Counted from the first letter of the stretch, positions 27,345 to 37,032 are shown. The stretch: DNA of 64,000 bases from JAWLBM01 sp041687675 (GCA_041687675.1 JAWLBM010000017.1:24894-88893); one strand, 5' to 3'. Numbers and translations are program-made. Notes: generated by a model from the letters alone, not told the origin.

Positions 27345-28277
27345 TCAGCCGGCGGGCATCTCGTGCCGCCACGGCGGGTTTCCGCCGGCGCGCGAGCAGG
27401 TGATCCCGGCCGCGGTGACCCCGAAGGTCAGCGCCGCCGCGAGCTGGTCGGCGGTGAGGTCATCGAGGGCGTCGGTGTCCAGCCGCCCCGCCTCCTTGAG
27501 CGCCACCAGCAGGCCCGCCTGGAAGGTGTCGCCGGCGCCGATGGTGTCGACCACCTGGACCCTCGGCGCGTGCACCGCGACCTGGCCGGCGCGGGCGTGC
27601 CAGGCGACGGCGCCCTCCGCCCCGCGGGTGAGCACCACGAGCTTCGCCCCGCCGGCGAGCCAGTCCTCGGCGCGGGCGCCCCAGTCGCGCGAATCGAACA
27701 GGTAGTCGAAGTCCACGTCGGACATGCGGATGATGTCGGCCAGCGCCGCGAAGCCGGTCATCCGCGCGACATAGGCCTGCCGGTCGGAGACGAGGCTCGG
27801 CCGGCAGTTCGGGTCGAAGGAGAGGGTGGTGAGCCCCTTGGCGGCGGCGAACAACGACAGGTAGGCCGAGGAGGACGGCTCGTTGACGAGCGTCGTCGAG
27901 CCGACGTGCAGCGCGTCGATCGCCGGGAAGGGGATCGCGCCGGGGCGGTAGGTCCACAGGCGCGCGGCCGTGGTCTCGTCATAGAAGGCGTAGTGCGGCT
28001 CGCCGTCGACGAAGCGCACGAAGGCGAGGGTGGTCTCCCGGTCCGCCCGGTCGGCATAGCGCAGGTCGACGCGGGACTCGGAAAGATGGGCGGCGATCAT
28101 GTCGCCGAACATGTCGTTGGAGATGCCGCCGACGAAACCCGTCGGCGCCCCCAGCCGGCCCATGGCGACGGCCACGTTGAGGCAGGATCCGCCCACGGCC
28201 GGCATGAAGGCGTCGCGGCCCTCGGCCGTCGTCACCGGGACGAAATCGATCAGCGCGTCACCGCAGGCCAGCAGCAT
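27345..28277 (-). CDS. PfkB-family carbohydrate kinase (fructokinase-like)
   Basis: About 310 residues. PfkB signatures 1 and 2 are intact: GGSCLNVAVAMGRLGAPTGFVGGISND near the N-terminus, and DTIGAGDTFQAGLLVAL near the C-terminus with the catalytic Asp. The sequence is closest in style to fructokinases of alphaproteobacteria, but the sugar specificity is not determined by motifs. The start at 28275-28277 (MLLACGDALIDFVP) fits the family's N-terminus; in-frame ATGs up to 19 codons upstream are possible. It is divergent from an EamA transporter and sits next to the xylose operon, so a role in sugar uptake metabolism is likely. Confidence 0.85.
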   Translation of the reverse strand: MLLACGDALIDFVPVTTAEGRDAFMPAVGGSCLNVAVAMGRLGAPTGFVGGISNDMFGDMIAAHLSESRVDLRYADRADRETTLAFVRFVDGEPHYAFYDETTAARLWTYRPGAIPFPAIDALHVGSTTLVNEPSSSAYLSLFAAAKGLTTLSFDPNCRPSLVSDRQAYVARMTGFAALADIIRMSDVDFDYLFDSRDWGARAEDWLAGGAKLVVLTRGAEGAVAWHARAGQVAVHAPRVQVVDTIGAGDTFQAGLLVALKEAGRLDTDALDDLTADQLAAALTFGVTAAGITCSRAGGNPPWRHEMPAG

Positions 28278-28483
28278 GCCCGTGCCATCCCCCTTCTGGC
28301 GGTCCATCGGCATTGCTAGCGGTGGAATCGTCATGGATCAACTTGAATACGCCGATCGTGGCGCAGCCGGCGAACCATCGGCCAGCGGCCGGGTGGCGCA
28401 AAACACGGGTGCGCCGGGCTGCGGCGAAGGCTAGCATCCTGGTCCCGCCCGCCGGATCGCATCGCCACCGGACCCGACCCCGC

Positions 28484-29356
28484 ATGCCCGTCACGCTCGC
28501 GCTCACCTCGCTCGCCATGATCGCCTTCGCCGCCAACTCGCTGCTCGCCCGGGCGGCGCTGGCCGAGGGCGCGATCGACGCGTCGAGCTACACGGTGGTG
28601 CGGCTGGTCGCCGGGGCGGTCGTGCTGGCCGCCTTCGTGGCGCTGCGCGGCGGACGGGCGAGCCTCGCCGCCCGCCCGGGCTCGACGGCCTCGGGCGTGG
28701 CTCTGCTCGCCTACGCGCTGTTCTTCTCGCTCGCCTACCTGAGGCTCGGCGCCGCCACCGGCGCGCTGATCCTCTTCGCCAGCGTGCAGGGGACGATGAT
28801 CCTCACCGGCATCCTCGGCCGCGACCGGCCGGTGCCGCGGGAACTGCTCGGCCTCGCCGTCGCCTTCGCCGCCTTCGTGTGGCTCCTGCTGCCGGGGCTT
28901 GCGGCGCCGGATCCGCTCGGGGCGGCGCTGATGGTCCTCTCCGGGATCGCCTGGGGCGCCTACTCGCTGAAGGGCCGCGGCGTGCGCGACCCGCTGGCGG
29001 CAACCGCGGGCAACTTCGTCCGGGCCGGCCTCCTCTCCTTGCCGCTGCTGCCGCTCGCCTTCGCGGGCGCTCCCTTCGGCGCCGCCTCGGTCAGCGGGGA
29101 GGGGCTGTGGCTTGCCGTGGTCTCGGGCGCGGTCACCTCCGGGCTCGGCTACGTCATCTGGTACGCGGCGCTGCCGCGGCTGTCGACGACCCAGGGAGCG
29201 GTGGTCCAATTGACCGTGCCGGTGATCGCACTCGCCGGCGCGGCGCTGCTTCTGTCGGAGCCGCCGACACCCAGGCTCGTGCTCTCGGCGGCCGCGATCC
29301 TGTTCGGCGTCGGCCTGGCCGTCACGGCCCCGAAGCGGGCCGCCGCGTCGGCTTGA
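28484..29356 (+). CDS. EamA-family (DMT superfamily) transporter
   Basis: A 290-residue protein with ten predicted transmembrane helices in two EamA repeats, starting LALTSLAMIAFAANSLLARAAL and ending LVLSAAAILFGVGLAV. The short sequence SGIAWGAYSLKGRG between the repeats is typical. The substrate is unknown. It sits 58 bases upstream of the LacI-type regulator of the xylose operon on the same strand and is divergent from the sugar kinase. The ATG at 28484 is chosen over distant upstream ones because earlier codons do not look membrane-protein-like. Confidence 0.85.
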   Translation: MPVTLALTSLAMIAFAANSLLARAALAEGAIDASSYTVVRLVAGAVVLAAFVALRGGRASLAARPGSTASGVALLAYALFFSLAYLRLGAATGALILFASVQGTMILTGILGRDRPVPRELLGLAVAFAAFVWLLLPGLAAPDPLGAALMVLSGIAWGAYSLKGRGVRDPLAATAGNFVRAGLLSLPLLPLAFAGAPFGAASVSGEGLWLAVVSGAVTSGLGYVIWYAALPRLSTTQGAVVQLTVPVIALAGAALLLSEPPTPRLVLSAAAILFGVGLAVTAPKRAAASA

Positions 29357-29414
29357 CGATCAAATCGCCGCGCCTTACCGATGGAATCCTTTCAGCAAGC
29401 CGGGGGCGGCGGAG

Positions 29415-30437
29415 ATGAAGTTGACGCTGAAGACGGTCGCCGATGCCGCGGGGGTGAGCGTCGCGACGGTGGACCGGGTGCTCAACCGGCGCGAGGGCGT
29501 GCGCGGCGCGACAGTGGAGCGGGTCGAGATGGCGATCCGCCGGCTGGGCTACGCGCCCTCCACGCTCGCGGCCCGGGTCGCGCCGGCGCCCAACCGCTTC
29601 GCCTTCCTGCTGCCGCCGCCGGCGAACCCCTTCTACGACGCCCTCGCCCAGGCCGTCGGCAGCCTCGGCGAGTGGCTGCCCTTCGCCGGATCCAGCTACG
29701 ACGTGCGCAACGCCGACGTCTTCGACGGCGACGCCCTCGCCGCCGCGCTGCTCGAGGCCGGGCGGGACGGCTATGCGGGCCTCGCGGTCGTCGCGCTCGA
29801 CCATCCGGCGGTGCGCGAGGCGATCAACGCGGTGCAGCGCGAGGGCGTCGCGGTGACGACCCTCGTGTCCGACGTGCCTTCGTCGGGCCGCCGACGCTAT
29901 GTCGGCATCGACAACACGGCCGCCGGCCGCACCGCCGGCACGCTGGTCGGCCGCTTCCTGCCGGGACGGCGCGGCAAGGTGGCGCTGGTCGCCGGGTCGC
30001 TGGCGCTGCGCGACCACGCCGAGCGGCGCTTCGGCTTCGAGCAGGTGATCGCCCAGGACTTCCCCGACGTCTCGGTGATCCCCGCCCGCGAAGGCCGCGA
30101 CGACCCGGCCCGGGTGGCGGCGCTCACCCGCGACCTCCTCGCCGAGCACCCGGACCTGTCCGGGATCTACAGCGTCGGCGCCGGCGTCGAGGGCGTCACC
30201 GGCGCGCTGGAGGCGGCCGGGCGGGCCCGCTCGGTGGTGTTCGTCGCGCACGAACTCACGCCGGCCAACCGCGCGGCGCTGATGCGCGGTACCATCGACG
30301 CGATCATCAACCAGGACGCGGGCCACGAGGCGCGGTCCGCCGCGCGCATCTTGCAGGCGATCACCAACGACTGGCCGATCCTCGACGAGCAGGAGCGTAT
30401 CCGCATCGACATCTTCCTGCGCGACAACGCTCCCTGA
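29415..30437 (+). CDS. LacI-family transcriptional regulator, probably of xylose genes
   Basis: A 340-residue regulator. The N-terminal helix-turn-helix is LKTVADAAGVSVATVDRVLNRR (residues 4-25), followed by the hinge helix region PSTLAARVA, and a periplasmic-binding-protein-like sensor domain (residues about 60-335) with FAFLLPPPANPFYDAL and DHAERRFGFEQVI. It is immediately upstream of xylB and xylA on the same strand, so control of those genes by D-xylose or a derivative is the likely role. The gap to xylB is 51 bases, consistent with one operon that includes its own regulator. Confidence 0.9.
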   Translation: MKLTLKTVADAAGVSVATVDRVLNRREGVRGATVERVEMAIRRLGYAPSTLAARVAPAPNRFAFLLPPPANPFYDALAQAVGSLGEWLPFAGSSYDVRNADVFDGDALAAALLEAGRDGYAGLAVVALDHPAVREAINAVQREGVAVTTLVSDVPSSGRRRYVGIDNTAAGRTAGTLVGRFLPGRRGKVALVAGSLALRDHAERRFGFEQVIAQDFPDVSVIPAREGRDDPARVAALTRDLLAEHPDLSGIYSVGAGVEGVTGALEAAGRARSVVFVAHELTPANRAALMRGTIDAIINQDAGHEARSAARILQAITNDWPILDEQERIRIDIFLRDNAP

Positions 30438-30488
30438 GGGCGCGGCGCAGGGCCCCGCCGCGGCGGGAGGCAAGGGGAGGAGCAGTCC

Positions 30489-31955
30489 GTGACCACCCAT
30501 CTCGGCATCGACGTCGGCACGTCCTCGGTGAAGGCCGTGCTGATCGGCGACGGCGACCGGCTGATCGCCTCGGCCAGCAGCCCGCTCGAGGTCTCCCGCC
30601 CGCATCCCGGCTGGTCCGAGCAGGACCCGGACGCCTGGATCCGCGCCACCGAGGCGGCGGTGGACTCGCTGCGGAACACCCATCCGGCGGACCTCGCCGC
30701 CGTCGCCGGCATCGGCCTTTCCGGCCAGATGCACGGCGCGACGTTGCTCGGCGCCGACGACCGGCCGCTCCGCCCGGCCATCCTCTGGAACGACGGCCGC
30801 TCGGCCGCCGAATGCGCCGAGATCGAGGCGCGCCTGCCCGCCTCGCGGGCGATCGCCGGGAACATCGCCATGCCGGGCTTCACCGCGCCCAAGCTCGCCT
30901 GGGTCAAGAAGCACGAGCCGTCGGTCTTCGCCGCGGTGGCCAAGGTTCTGCTGCCGAAGGACTACGTCCGCCTCTGGCTCACCGGCGCGCACGTCTCCGA
31001 CATGTCGGACGCCGCCGGCACCCTCTGGCTGGACGTCGGCGCCCGCGCCTGGTCGCCGGACCTGCTCGCCGCGACCGATCTCGGGCTGGAGCACATGCCG
31101 GCCCTCGTCGAGGGCACGGAGATCTCCGGCGAGTTGCGCCCCACCCTCGCCGAGCGCTGGGGCATCAGCGGCCGCCCGGTGGTGGCCGGCGGCGGCGGCG
31201 ACAACGCGGCGAGCGCGGTGGGAATGGGCGCGGTGAAGCCCGGCGCCGCCTTCGCCTCGCTCGGCACATCCGGCGTTCTCTTCGTCTCCAACGACCGCTT
31301 CTCGCCGAACACGGAGGGCGCCGTGCACGCCTTCTGCCACGCGGTGCCGAACACCTGGCACCAGATGGGGGTGATCCTCTCCGCCGCGGCGAGCCTGGAG
31401 TGGCTCGCCGACGTGCTCGAGGCGCCCGCGCCCGCGCTCACCCGCGGCCTCGATCCGAAGCCGGCGCAGCCTTCGCCGGTGATGTTCCTGCCTTACCTTT
31501 CGGGCGAGCGGACGCCGCACAACGACGCCGGCGCCCGGGGCGCCTTCGTCGGCCTCGGCGCCGAGACCGGCCGGGCGGACCTCGCCCAGGCGGTGCTCGA
31601 GGGCGTCGCCTTCGCCTTCCGCGACTGCCTGCGCGTGCTGGAGGACGCCGGCACCGAGGTCGCGCGCGCCTTCGCCGTCGGCGGCGGCTCGCGGTCCGAG
31701 GCCTGGCTCGCCATCCTCGCCGCGGCGCTCGACCGCCCGCTCGACGTCACCGAGGAGGGCGACACCGGCGGGGCCTTCGGCGCCGCCCGGCTCGGCCGGG
31801 TGGCCGCGACGGGGGAGGACCCCTTCGCCACCCTCACGCCGCCGGCGATCGCCCGGACGGTGGAACCGGACCGCGACGTCGCCGCCGCCTACGCCGAGCG
31901 CTACGCGACGTTCCGCGCCCTCTACCCCGCCATCCGCGACGCCGGCCGGCGCTGA
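30489..31955 (+). CDS. xylB: Xylulokinase
   Basis: A 488-residue FGGY-family kinase phosphorylating D-xylulose to xylulose-5-phosphate. GIDVGTSSVKAVL is the phosphate-1 motif (residues 6-18). MHGATLL and LRPAILWNDGRS, the conserved substrate-site blocks, follow; AGGGGDNAASAVGMG and YLSGERTPHND come from the second domain. A GTG at 30489 is the start, supported by GGGGAGG eight bases upstream. The gene lies between its probable regulator and xylA, with only 45 bases separating it from xylA. Cytosolic. Confidence 0.95.
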   Translation: MTTHLGIDVGTSSVKAVLIGDGDRLIASASSPLEVSRPHPGWSEQDPDAWIRATEAAVDSLRNTHPADLAAVAGIGLSGQMHGATLLGADDRPLRPAILWNDGRSAAECAEIEARLPASRAIAGNIAMPGFTAPKLAWVKKHEPSVFAAVAKVLLPKDYVRLWLTGAHVSDMSDAAGTLWLDVGARAWSPDLLAATDLGLEHMPALVEGTEISGELRPTLAERWGISGRPVVAGGGGDNAASAVGMGAVKPGAAFASLGTSGVLFVSNDRFSPNTEGAVHAFCHAVPNTWHQMGVILSAAASLEWLADVLEAPAPALTRGLDPKPAQPSPVMFLPYLSGERTPHNDAGARGAFVGLGAETGRADLAQAVLEGVAFAFRDCLRVLEDAGTEVARAFAVGGGSRSEAWLAILAAALDRPLDVTEEGDTGGAFGAARLGRVAATGEDPFATLTPPAIARTVEPDRDVAAAYAERYATFRALYPAIRDAGRR

Positions 31956-32000
31956 GAAACGAATTCAAAAACATGAATCCCAAAGGGAGGAAATCTGGCC

Positions 32001-33311
32001 ATGTCTTTCTTCGAAAACATAAAACCGGTTGAATATGAGGGTCCGTCCTCGACCAACCCGCTGGCTTTCCGCTGGTACGACAAGACCCGCAAGGTGCTGG
32101 GCAAGACGATGGAGGAGCACATGCGCTTCGCCGTCTGCTACTGGCACTCCTTCACCTGGCCGGGCGGCGATCCCTTCGGCGGCGAGACGTTCCTGAGGCC
32201 ATGGATGCACGGCGCCGACGAAATGGCCGCGGCCCGCGCCAAGGCCGACGTCGCCTTCGACCTCTTCCGCATCCTCGGCGTGCCCTTCTACACCTTCCAC
32301 GACCGCGACATCGCGCCGGAAGGGGCGAGCCTTTCCGAGTCGAACCGCAACGTCCGCGCCATCGCCGAGGTGTTCGCCAGGAAGCAGGAGGAGACCGGCG
32401 TCGGCCTCCTCTGGGGCACCGCCAACATGTTCTCGCACCGGCGCTACATGGCGGGCGCCGCGACCAACCCGGACCCGGAGGTCTTCGCCTATGCCGCGGC
32501 GCAGGTGAAGAACGCGATGGACGTGACCCGCGAACTCGGCGGCCGGAACTACGTGCTCTGGGGCGGCCGGGAGGGTTACGAGACGCTGCTCAACACCAAT
32601 GTGAAGAGCGAACTCGCCCAGGCCGGCCGCTTCCTCTCCATGGTGGTCGACTACAAGCACAAGACCGGCTTCGACGGCCTCATCCTCATCGAGCCGAAGC
32701 CGCGCGAGCCCACCAAGCACCAGTACGACTTCGACGTGCAGACCGTGTACGGCTTCCTGAAAGCCTTCGGCCTCGACAAGGAGGTGAAGGTCAACATCGA
32801 GCAGAACCATGCGATTCTCGCCGGCCACTCGTTCCAGCATGAGCTGGCGATGGCCGCCGCGCTCGGCATCTTCGGCTCGGTGGACCTCAACCGGGGGGAC
32901 GAACTGCTCGGCTGGGACACCGACCAGTTCGCGATGAGCGTTCCCGAGCTGACGCTCGCCATGCTGGAGATCCTGAAGGCGGGCGGCTTCACCTCCGGCG
33001 GGTTCAACTTCGACGCCAAGATCCGCCGCCAGTCGATCGACCCGGAGGACCTCGTCGTCGCCCATGTGGGGTCGATGGACGCGGCCGCCCGGGCGCTGCT
33101 GGCCGCCGCCGAGATCATTGAGGACGGCACGCTGGGCAAGTTCGTCGAGGACCGCTACGCCGGCTGGAACGGCGAACTCGGCCGGGCGATCCTCGACGGC
33201 GAGCGGGGTCTCGACGACCTCGCCCGGCTGGTCGAGGATCGCGGCATCGACCCGCAGCCGGTCAGCGGCCGGCAGGAGTGGCTGGAAACGGTGCTGAACC
33301 GTTTCGTCTGA
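32001..33311 (+). CDS. xylA: Xylose isomerase
   Basis: A 436-residue enzyme of the larger (class II) XylA family, converting D-xylose to D-xylulose. Catalytic and metal-binding sequences are intact: [12 protein letters not shown] (catalytic His), [28 protein letters not shown] (metal Glu) and [10 protein letters not shown]. Length matches the family. GGGAGG ten bases upstream supports the ATG at 32001. Together with xylB it forms the isomerase-kinase route into the pentose phosphate pathway. No xylose ABC transporter (xylFGH) is in this window. Confidence 0.96.
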   Translation: MSFFENIKPVEYEGPSSTNPLAFRWYDKTRKVLGKTMEEHMRFAVCYWHSFTWPGGDPFGGETFLRPWMHGADEMAAARAKADVAFDLFRILGVPFYTFHDRDIAPEGASLSESNRNVRAIAEVFARKQEETGVGLLWGTANMFSHRRYMAGAATNPDPEVFAYAAAQVKNAMDVTRELGGRNYVLWGGREGYETLLNTNVKSELAQAGRFLSMVVDYKHKTGFDGLILIEPKPREPTKHQYDFDVQTVYGFLKAFGLDKEVKVNIEQNHAILAGHSFQHELAMAAALGIFGSVDLNRGDELLGWDTDQFAMSVPELTLAMLEILKAGGFTSGGFNFDAKIRRQSIDPEDLVVAHVGSMDAAARALLAAAEIIEDGTLGKFVEDRYAGWNGELGRAILDGERGLDDLARLVEDRGIDPQPVSGRQEWLETVLNRFV

Positions 33312-33653
33312 CGGCGCAGGAACTCGCCGGGCTGCGCCCTGCCGCAGGGGCGCGCCCCCGTCGTCGCTTTGCGAGGCGGAACGACGACGTTGCTGCTAAA
33401 TCGTAGCTTGCCGGCCGTGAGTTTTTGACGTGCCGGCGTCGTTCTGTCCGTCGAGGTCCTTGACCCTGCGCGAACTCTCTAGGACGGAGGCGAACTTTCA
33501 GCTGCCGGGAGGTGCGGTAATTCCGTTTTTTGCTATCGAGAAAGGGGAATGCGTCGGTTCCACGCTCCGGCTCGACGGCCACCGATCGGAAGAGCAGGTC
33601 GGCGGTCCGGCGGCCCTGAGCGGAACGCCCTGCTTGCATTTCGGAGGCAATGC
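33312..33653. other. Intergenic region after xylA (342 bases) with a terminator-like hairpin
   Basis: At 33334-33353, just past xylA, lies a hairpin of eight base pairs with one bulged G and a CCG loop, without a T-run; it may end the xyl transcript. An 8-bp inverted repeat CGTCGTCG/CGACGACG occurs at 33359-33366 and 33382-33389. The rest holds no gene, only the leader of the first AraC-type gene, with a GGAGG ribosome site at 33643-33647. Confidence 0.45.
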
Positions 33654-34637
33654 ATGTCGCCGCACTCTGGTTCGACCGCTCCCCTGGTGCTCGAAGCTGC
33701 CGTCAAGCCGGGACCTGAGGGAGCGCCGGTGACAAACACGTTCGCGAGGGCCTTTGCGGAGCGGATGATGCCCGCCCGGTTCGAGAGCCTGAACGATCAG
33801 ATGATCGTGTCCCGCTTCGAACTGGCGGTTATCGGTCCGCTGGCGCTCGCGGAAACCTCGAGCGGCTACTTCCGTGCGACAACGACCGAAGAGCAGGTCC
33901 GGAACGCGCCGCCCGGACTGATGCTCCACGTCATGCTGCGGGGCGGGGTGACCTCCGACCAGGACGGCCGCAGCCTGCATGCGGAACAGTCCCACATCGG
34001 GATGATCCACACGCAGATGCCGGCCGTGGTCACCTCCAACGTGATGCAGAGAAGCCGGCTCGTGGTGCTCCCCGAACCCGTGCTCGGTCCTGCGGTCGGC
34101 GACATCGCGCGCCTGGCCGGGGGGAAACTGGACCGGCGGGTGCCGGAGGCGGGCATGCTCGCCAGCTATCTCTCCAACCTCGACATCGCGGGACTGTCGG
34201 CGGCGCCCGCCCTCGGCGAGATGGTCGCCCGCCAGCTTGCCGAGCTGCTCGCGGCGGCTCTCGCCCGCGAGGCCGGCCGCGAGGACCCGACCGAGGGTCG
34301 AGGCCTGCGGGCGGCCCGCCTCGCGGAAGTGAAGCGGATCATTTCATCCAACATCGAGAACCCGATGCTCAACGCCGACAGGGTCGGGCGCATGCTCGGG
34401 GTGTCCGGGCGATATGTCCAGAAGCTGATGGACGAGGACGGCGCCACCTTCTCCGGCTACGTCATGGAAAGCCGGCTGTCTCGCGCCTTCGCCGAACTCT
34501 CGGCTGCGGAGCCGGGTGGCCCCAGCGTCGCCGCCATCGCCGCCGGAATTGGCTTCAGCGATCCCTCCCACTTCTCAAGGGCGTTCCGCCGGCGGTTCGG
34601 GACGACGCCGAACTCCGTGCGCGGTACTGCGGCGTGA
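33654..34637 (+). CDS. AraC-family regulator, first of a tandem group
   Basis: A 327-residue protein with a C-terminal AraC double helix-turn-helix: LNADRVGRMLGVSGRYVQKLMDEDG, and the second HTH AAGIGFSDPSHFSRAFRRRFGTTPNSVR. The N-terminal 210 residues resemble the AraC-binding-like region found in orphan rhizobial regulators and hold no recognisable sensor motif. The linker REDPTEGRGLRAARL is shared with the neighbouring AraC proteins. GGAGG six bases upstream favours the ATG at 33654. The stop codon overlaps the GTG that opens the degenerate frame next to it. Target genes are unknown; no non-regulator gene sits inside the group. Confidence 0.85.
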   Translation: MSPHSGSTAPLVLEAAVKPGPEGAPVTNTFARAFAERMMPARFESLNDQMIVSRFELAVIGPLALAETSSGYFRATTTEEQVRNAPPGLMLHVMLRGGVTSDQDGRSLHAEQSHIGMIHTQMPAVVTSNVMQRSRLVVLPEPVLGPAVGDIARLAGGKLDRRVPEAGMLASYLSNLDIAGLSAAPALGEMVARQLAELLAAALAREAGREDPTEGRGLRAARLAEVKRIISSNIENPMLNADRVGRMLGVSGRYVQKLMDEDGATFSGYVMESRLSRAFAELSAAEPGGPSVAAIAAGIGFSDPSHFSRAFRRRFGTTPNSVRGTAA

Positions 34638-34657
34638 CGACGGCGCCGAGCGGCTCT

Positions 34658-34801
34658 CTCCTCGAGCGCCGCCTGACCTCCGCCTTCGACCGGCTCGCAG
34701 TCCTGCCGGCGGAGAGGGCGAACGTCGCCACGGTGGCGGCGGACGTCGGCTTCAGGCGCCGCCGCTTCGGCGAGACGCCCGGGGCGATCCGCGGCTTTGG
34801 C
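34658..34801 (+). pseudogene. Remnant of an AraC-family HTH domain
   Basis: Directly after the first AraC gene, an open frame translates to LLERRLTSAFDRL, VATVAADVGF and RRRRFGETPGAIR. It aligns with the C-terminal HTH of the flanking AraC proteins (ERRL, the second-HTH VGF, RRRFGETPG), but lacks the ten residues (SDxSHFxRAF) that form the recognition helix. No N-terminal regulator domain precedes it. It is best read as the decayed end of a fourth copy. The frame could be translated from the GTG at 34634 as an 81-residue peptide, but this is unlikely to be functional. Confidence 0.7.
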
Positions 34802-35015
34802 ATCGTGAGCACCGTTCCCCTGGCCGCCTGCGACCCCGCCCTGTCGTTGCCAGACTTGGCTGGGGGCGAACTTTCTTGACCGGAAGCGAACTGGGTCTGC
34901 CCGAGCGCCGTTCCAGCCTTGTGAAAAATCAAAAAATCCAATTCAATCAAATGCATAAAATCAAGCGGCTGGGGCGCCGCTGTGTGCCGGGGCAAACCGG
35001 CGCGGAGCATGGACT

Positions 35016-35978
35016 ATGGGGTCATCGGGTCACGAGGTGGGTGCGTCTGGACCGAATCAGGCCGAGGTGTCGGCCGCCGGCCCGGAGGCGGGCGTGGCCG
35101 ACTCCGGAGAGCCGGCCAGGCTGGCTCCCATGCCGCCCTGGCGAATCGTCCCGGAACTTGCCGATTTCAGCGCCCGGCTCGAGATGCACCGGCTCGGTCC
35201 GGTGCTCGTCGCCGACTTCTTCGGCCAGGGCTGCCGCTTCGAGACCCAGCCCGCGACGGCGGCGAGCCCGCCGGCGCTCGTCTACAGCGTCCTCCTCGAC
35301 GGCAGCGCGGCGATGACGCGGCGCGGGCATACCGCCCTTCTCGGACCGGGCGGCGCCGCCCTCGCCCTCAGCAGCGATCCCTTCGTCTGCGCCGGGGACA
35401 CCATGCACGCCTTCCGCTCCGTCGTGGTCACGGAGCCGTTGCTCGCCGGCCTCAGCCTCGAGGACGCGGAGCGGGCGTGCCACTCGCTGGTGGTGGATGC
35501 CAGCCCCGAGAGCACACTCCTGTCGATCTACGCGCGGACCCTCTCGATCGCCACCGGCGACGAGGCGTCGGACCTCTCCGATCTTCTCGGCGAGCATCTC
35601 CTGGACCTCGTGGTGGCCGCCGTCGCAAAGGCGTCGGGCCGGGACGATCCGACCGCCGGCCGGGGCGCCCGCGCGCTGCGCCTCGAGGCGGCGCGGCGGA
35701 TCGTGTCGCGGCGCTGCGGCGAGCGGAACCTCGGGCCGGAGGTGGTCGCCGACTGCCTCGGAATCAGCGTCGGGCACCTCGGCCGGATGCTGTCGGCGAC
35801 CGGCACCTCCTTTGCGGACATGCTGGCGGCCGCGCGTCGCGAACGTGCGGAACAACTCCTCGCCGGCGTCCCGGCGCCAAGCCTTGAGGACGTCGCCGCG
35901 GCGTCCGGCTTCGCGTCGGTCGCCGACCTGCGCCGTTCGTTGAAAGCCCGGGTAGTGGCACCGCGCGAGCGGTGGTAA
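35016..35978 (+). CDS. AraC-family regulator, divergent member of the tandem group
   Basis: A 320-residue AraC-like protein. It keeps the RDDPTAGRGARALRLEAARRI linker and a first HTH (LGPEVVADCLGISVGHLGRMLSATG), but the second HTH is weakened: AAASGFASVADLRRSLKARVV replaces the usual GFSDxSHFxRxFRxxFGxTP block, and the protein ends 11 residues later. DNA binding may therefore be altered. The N-terminal half begins with a Gly/Ala-rich stretch and then matches the sensor-like half of its neighbours loosely. GGAG eight bases upstream supports the ATG at 35016. The region just before it (34920-34965) is very AT-rich and probably holds its promoter. Confidence 0.8.
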   Translation: MGSSGHEVGASGPNQAEVSAAGPEAGVADSGEPARLAPMPPWRIVPELADFSARLEMHRLGPVLVADFFGQGCRFETQPATAASPPALVYSVLLDGSAAMTRRGHTALLGPGGAALALSSDPFVCAGDTMHAFRSVVVTEPLLAGLSLEDAERACHSLVVDASPESTLLSIYARTLSIATGDEASDLSDLLGEHLLDLVVAAVAKASGRDDPTAGRGARALRLEAARRIVSRRCGERNLGPEVVADCLGISVGHLGRMLSATGTSFADMLAAARRERAEQLLAGVPAPSLEDVAAASGFASVADLRRSLKARVVAPRERW

Positions 35979-36048
35979 TCTGTTGCGCACCCCTTCGCAT
36001 TGTCTTATAACGCCTACGCATATGTAACAATCATTCTCGGGGGCGTGA

Positions 36049-37032
36049 ATGGCGGGGTATGACGAGTCCGGCGGCAGTCATCCGCCTGTTCTCGACACGG
36101 CCGACCTCCCTCCGGAGAGGCGGCTGAAGAGCTTCCGCGACCTCTACAGCGAGCAGGTCATGCCGGTCCGAATCGACCCGATCGGCGACGAGCCGTTCTG
36201 GTGCTGGATCGTCAGCGCCGAGTTCGGGCAGGTGTCGGTCTCGGAAGTCGCCGGATCGCCCATGCGCTGCGAGTACGAGCAGTCGGACACCGGCCGGGCC
36301 GACGCCGGACTGATCGTCGACGTGGTGATGCGCGGCTCGTACAGGCTAGCCCAGAACGGCCGCCAGGCCCTCGGCCGGGAGGGAGGCGGACTGCTGATGC
36401 ATTCGCAGATCGCCGCCGTCGCCGACGCGCCGTGCCGGCTCGAGACCCGGACGCTCGTCCTGCCCGAGGCTACCGTCCGCGGAGCCGTCGGCGACCTCGA
36501 GCGTCTCGCAGGGCTGGTTCTGGACGCCGACGCCGCCGAGGCCAAGCTCCTGAGAGCCTATGTCACGAGCCTCGACCTGCTGGGCGGCTCGGAAAACCGG
36601 GCGTTCGCCTCGACCGTCGGGCGCCACCTGACCGACCTGGTGATCGCCGGCGTCTGCCGGTCCCTGCGCCGGGAAGACCCCACCGAGGGCCGGGGCGTCC
36701 GCGCAGCCCGGCTGCAGAGGGTGCGCGCGCTGCTCGACAAGGAGTTCGCCAACCCGCTGCTCAACGCGGCCCGTGTGGCGCGCACCCTCGGGGTCACCGA
36801 GAGATACGTCCAGAAGCTGGTGGAGCAGGACGGCGCCACCTTCTCTGCGCTGCTGATGGAACGGCGGCTCCAGGAGGCCTTCCGGATGCTGCGCGACCCG
36901 GCCAACATGCGGCTCAGCGTCCAGGAGATTGGATGGGCGGCGGGTTTCTCCGACGCCTCGCACTTCACCCGCGCCTTCCGACGCCGATTCGGCGAGACGC
37001 CGGGCGGGGTCCGGGCGATCGGCGGGGCCTGA
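36049..37032 (+). CDS. AraC-family regulator, third of the tandem group
   Basis: A 327-residue protein, the same length as the first member. The C-terminus has an intact double HTH: LNAARVARTLGVTERYVQKLVEQDG and IGWAAGFSDASHFTRAFRRRFGETPGGVR. The linker REDPTEGRGVRAARL is nearly identical to the first member. The N-terminal half begins LDTADLPPERRLKSFRDLYSEQV, a start seen in AraC regulators with an N-terminal AraC_binding_2 domain. The ATG at 36049 follows a G-rich tract (GGGGG) but no perfect Shine-Dalgarno. It is the last gene before a convergent block starting with meaB. Confidence 0.85.
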   Translation: MAGYDESGGSHPPVLDTADLPPERRLKSFRDLYSEQVMPVRIDPIGDEPFWCWIVSAEFGQVSVSEVAGSPMRCEYEQSDTGRADAGLIVDVVMRGSYRLAQNGRQALGREGGGLLMHSQIAAVADAPCRLETRTLVLPEATVRGAVGDLERLAGLVLDADAAEAKLLRAYVTSLDLLGGSENRAFASTVGRHLTDLVIAGVCRSLRREDPTEGRGVRAARLQRVRALLDKEFANPLLNAARVARTLGVTERYVQKLVEQDGATFSALLMERRLQEAFRMLRDPANMRLSVQEIGWAAGFSDASHFTRAFRRRFGETPGGVRAIGGA

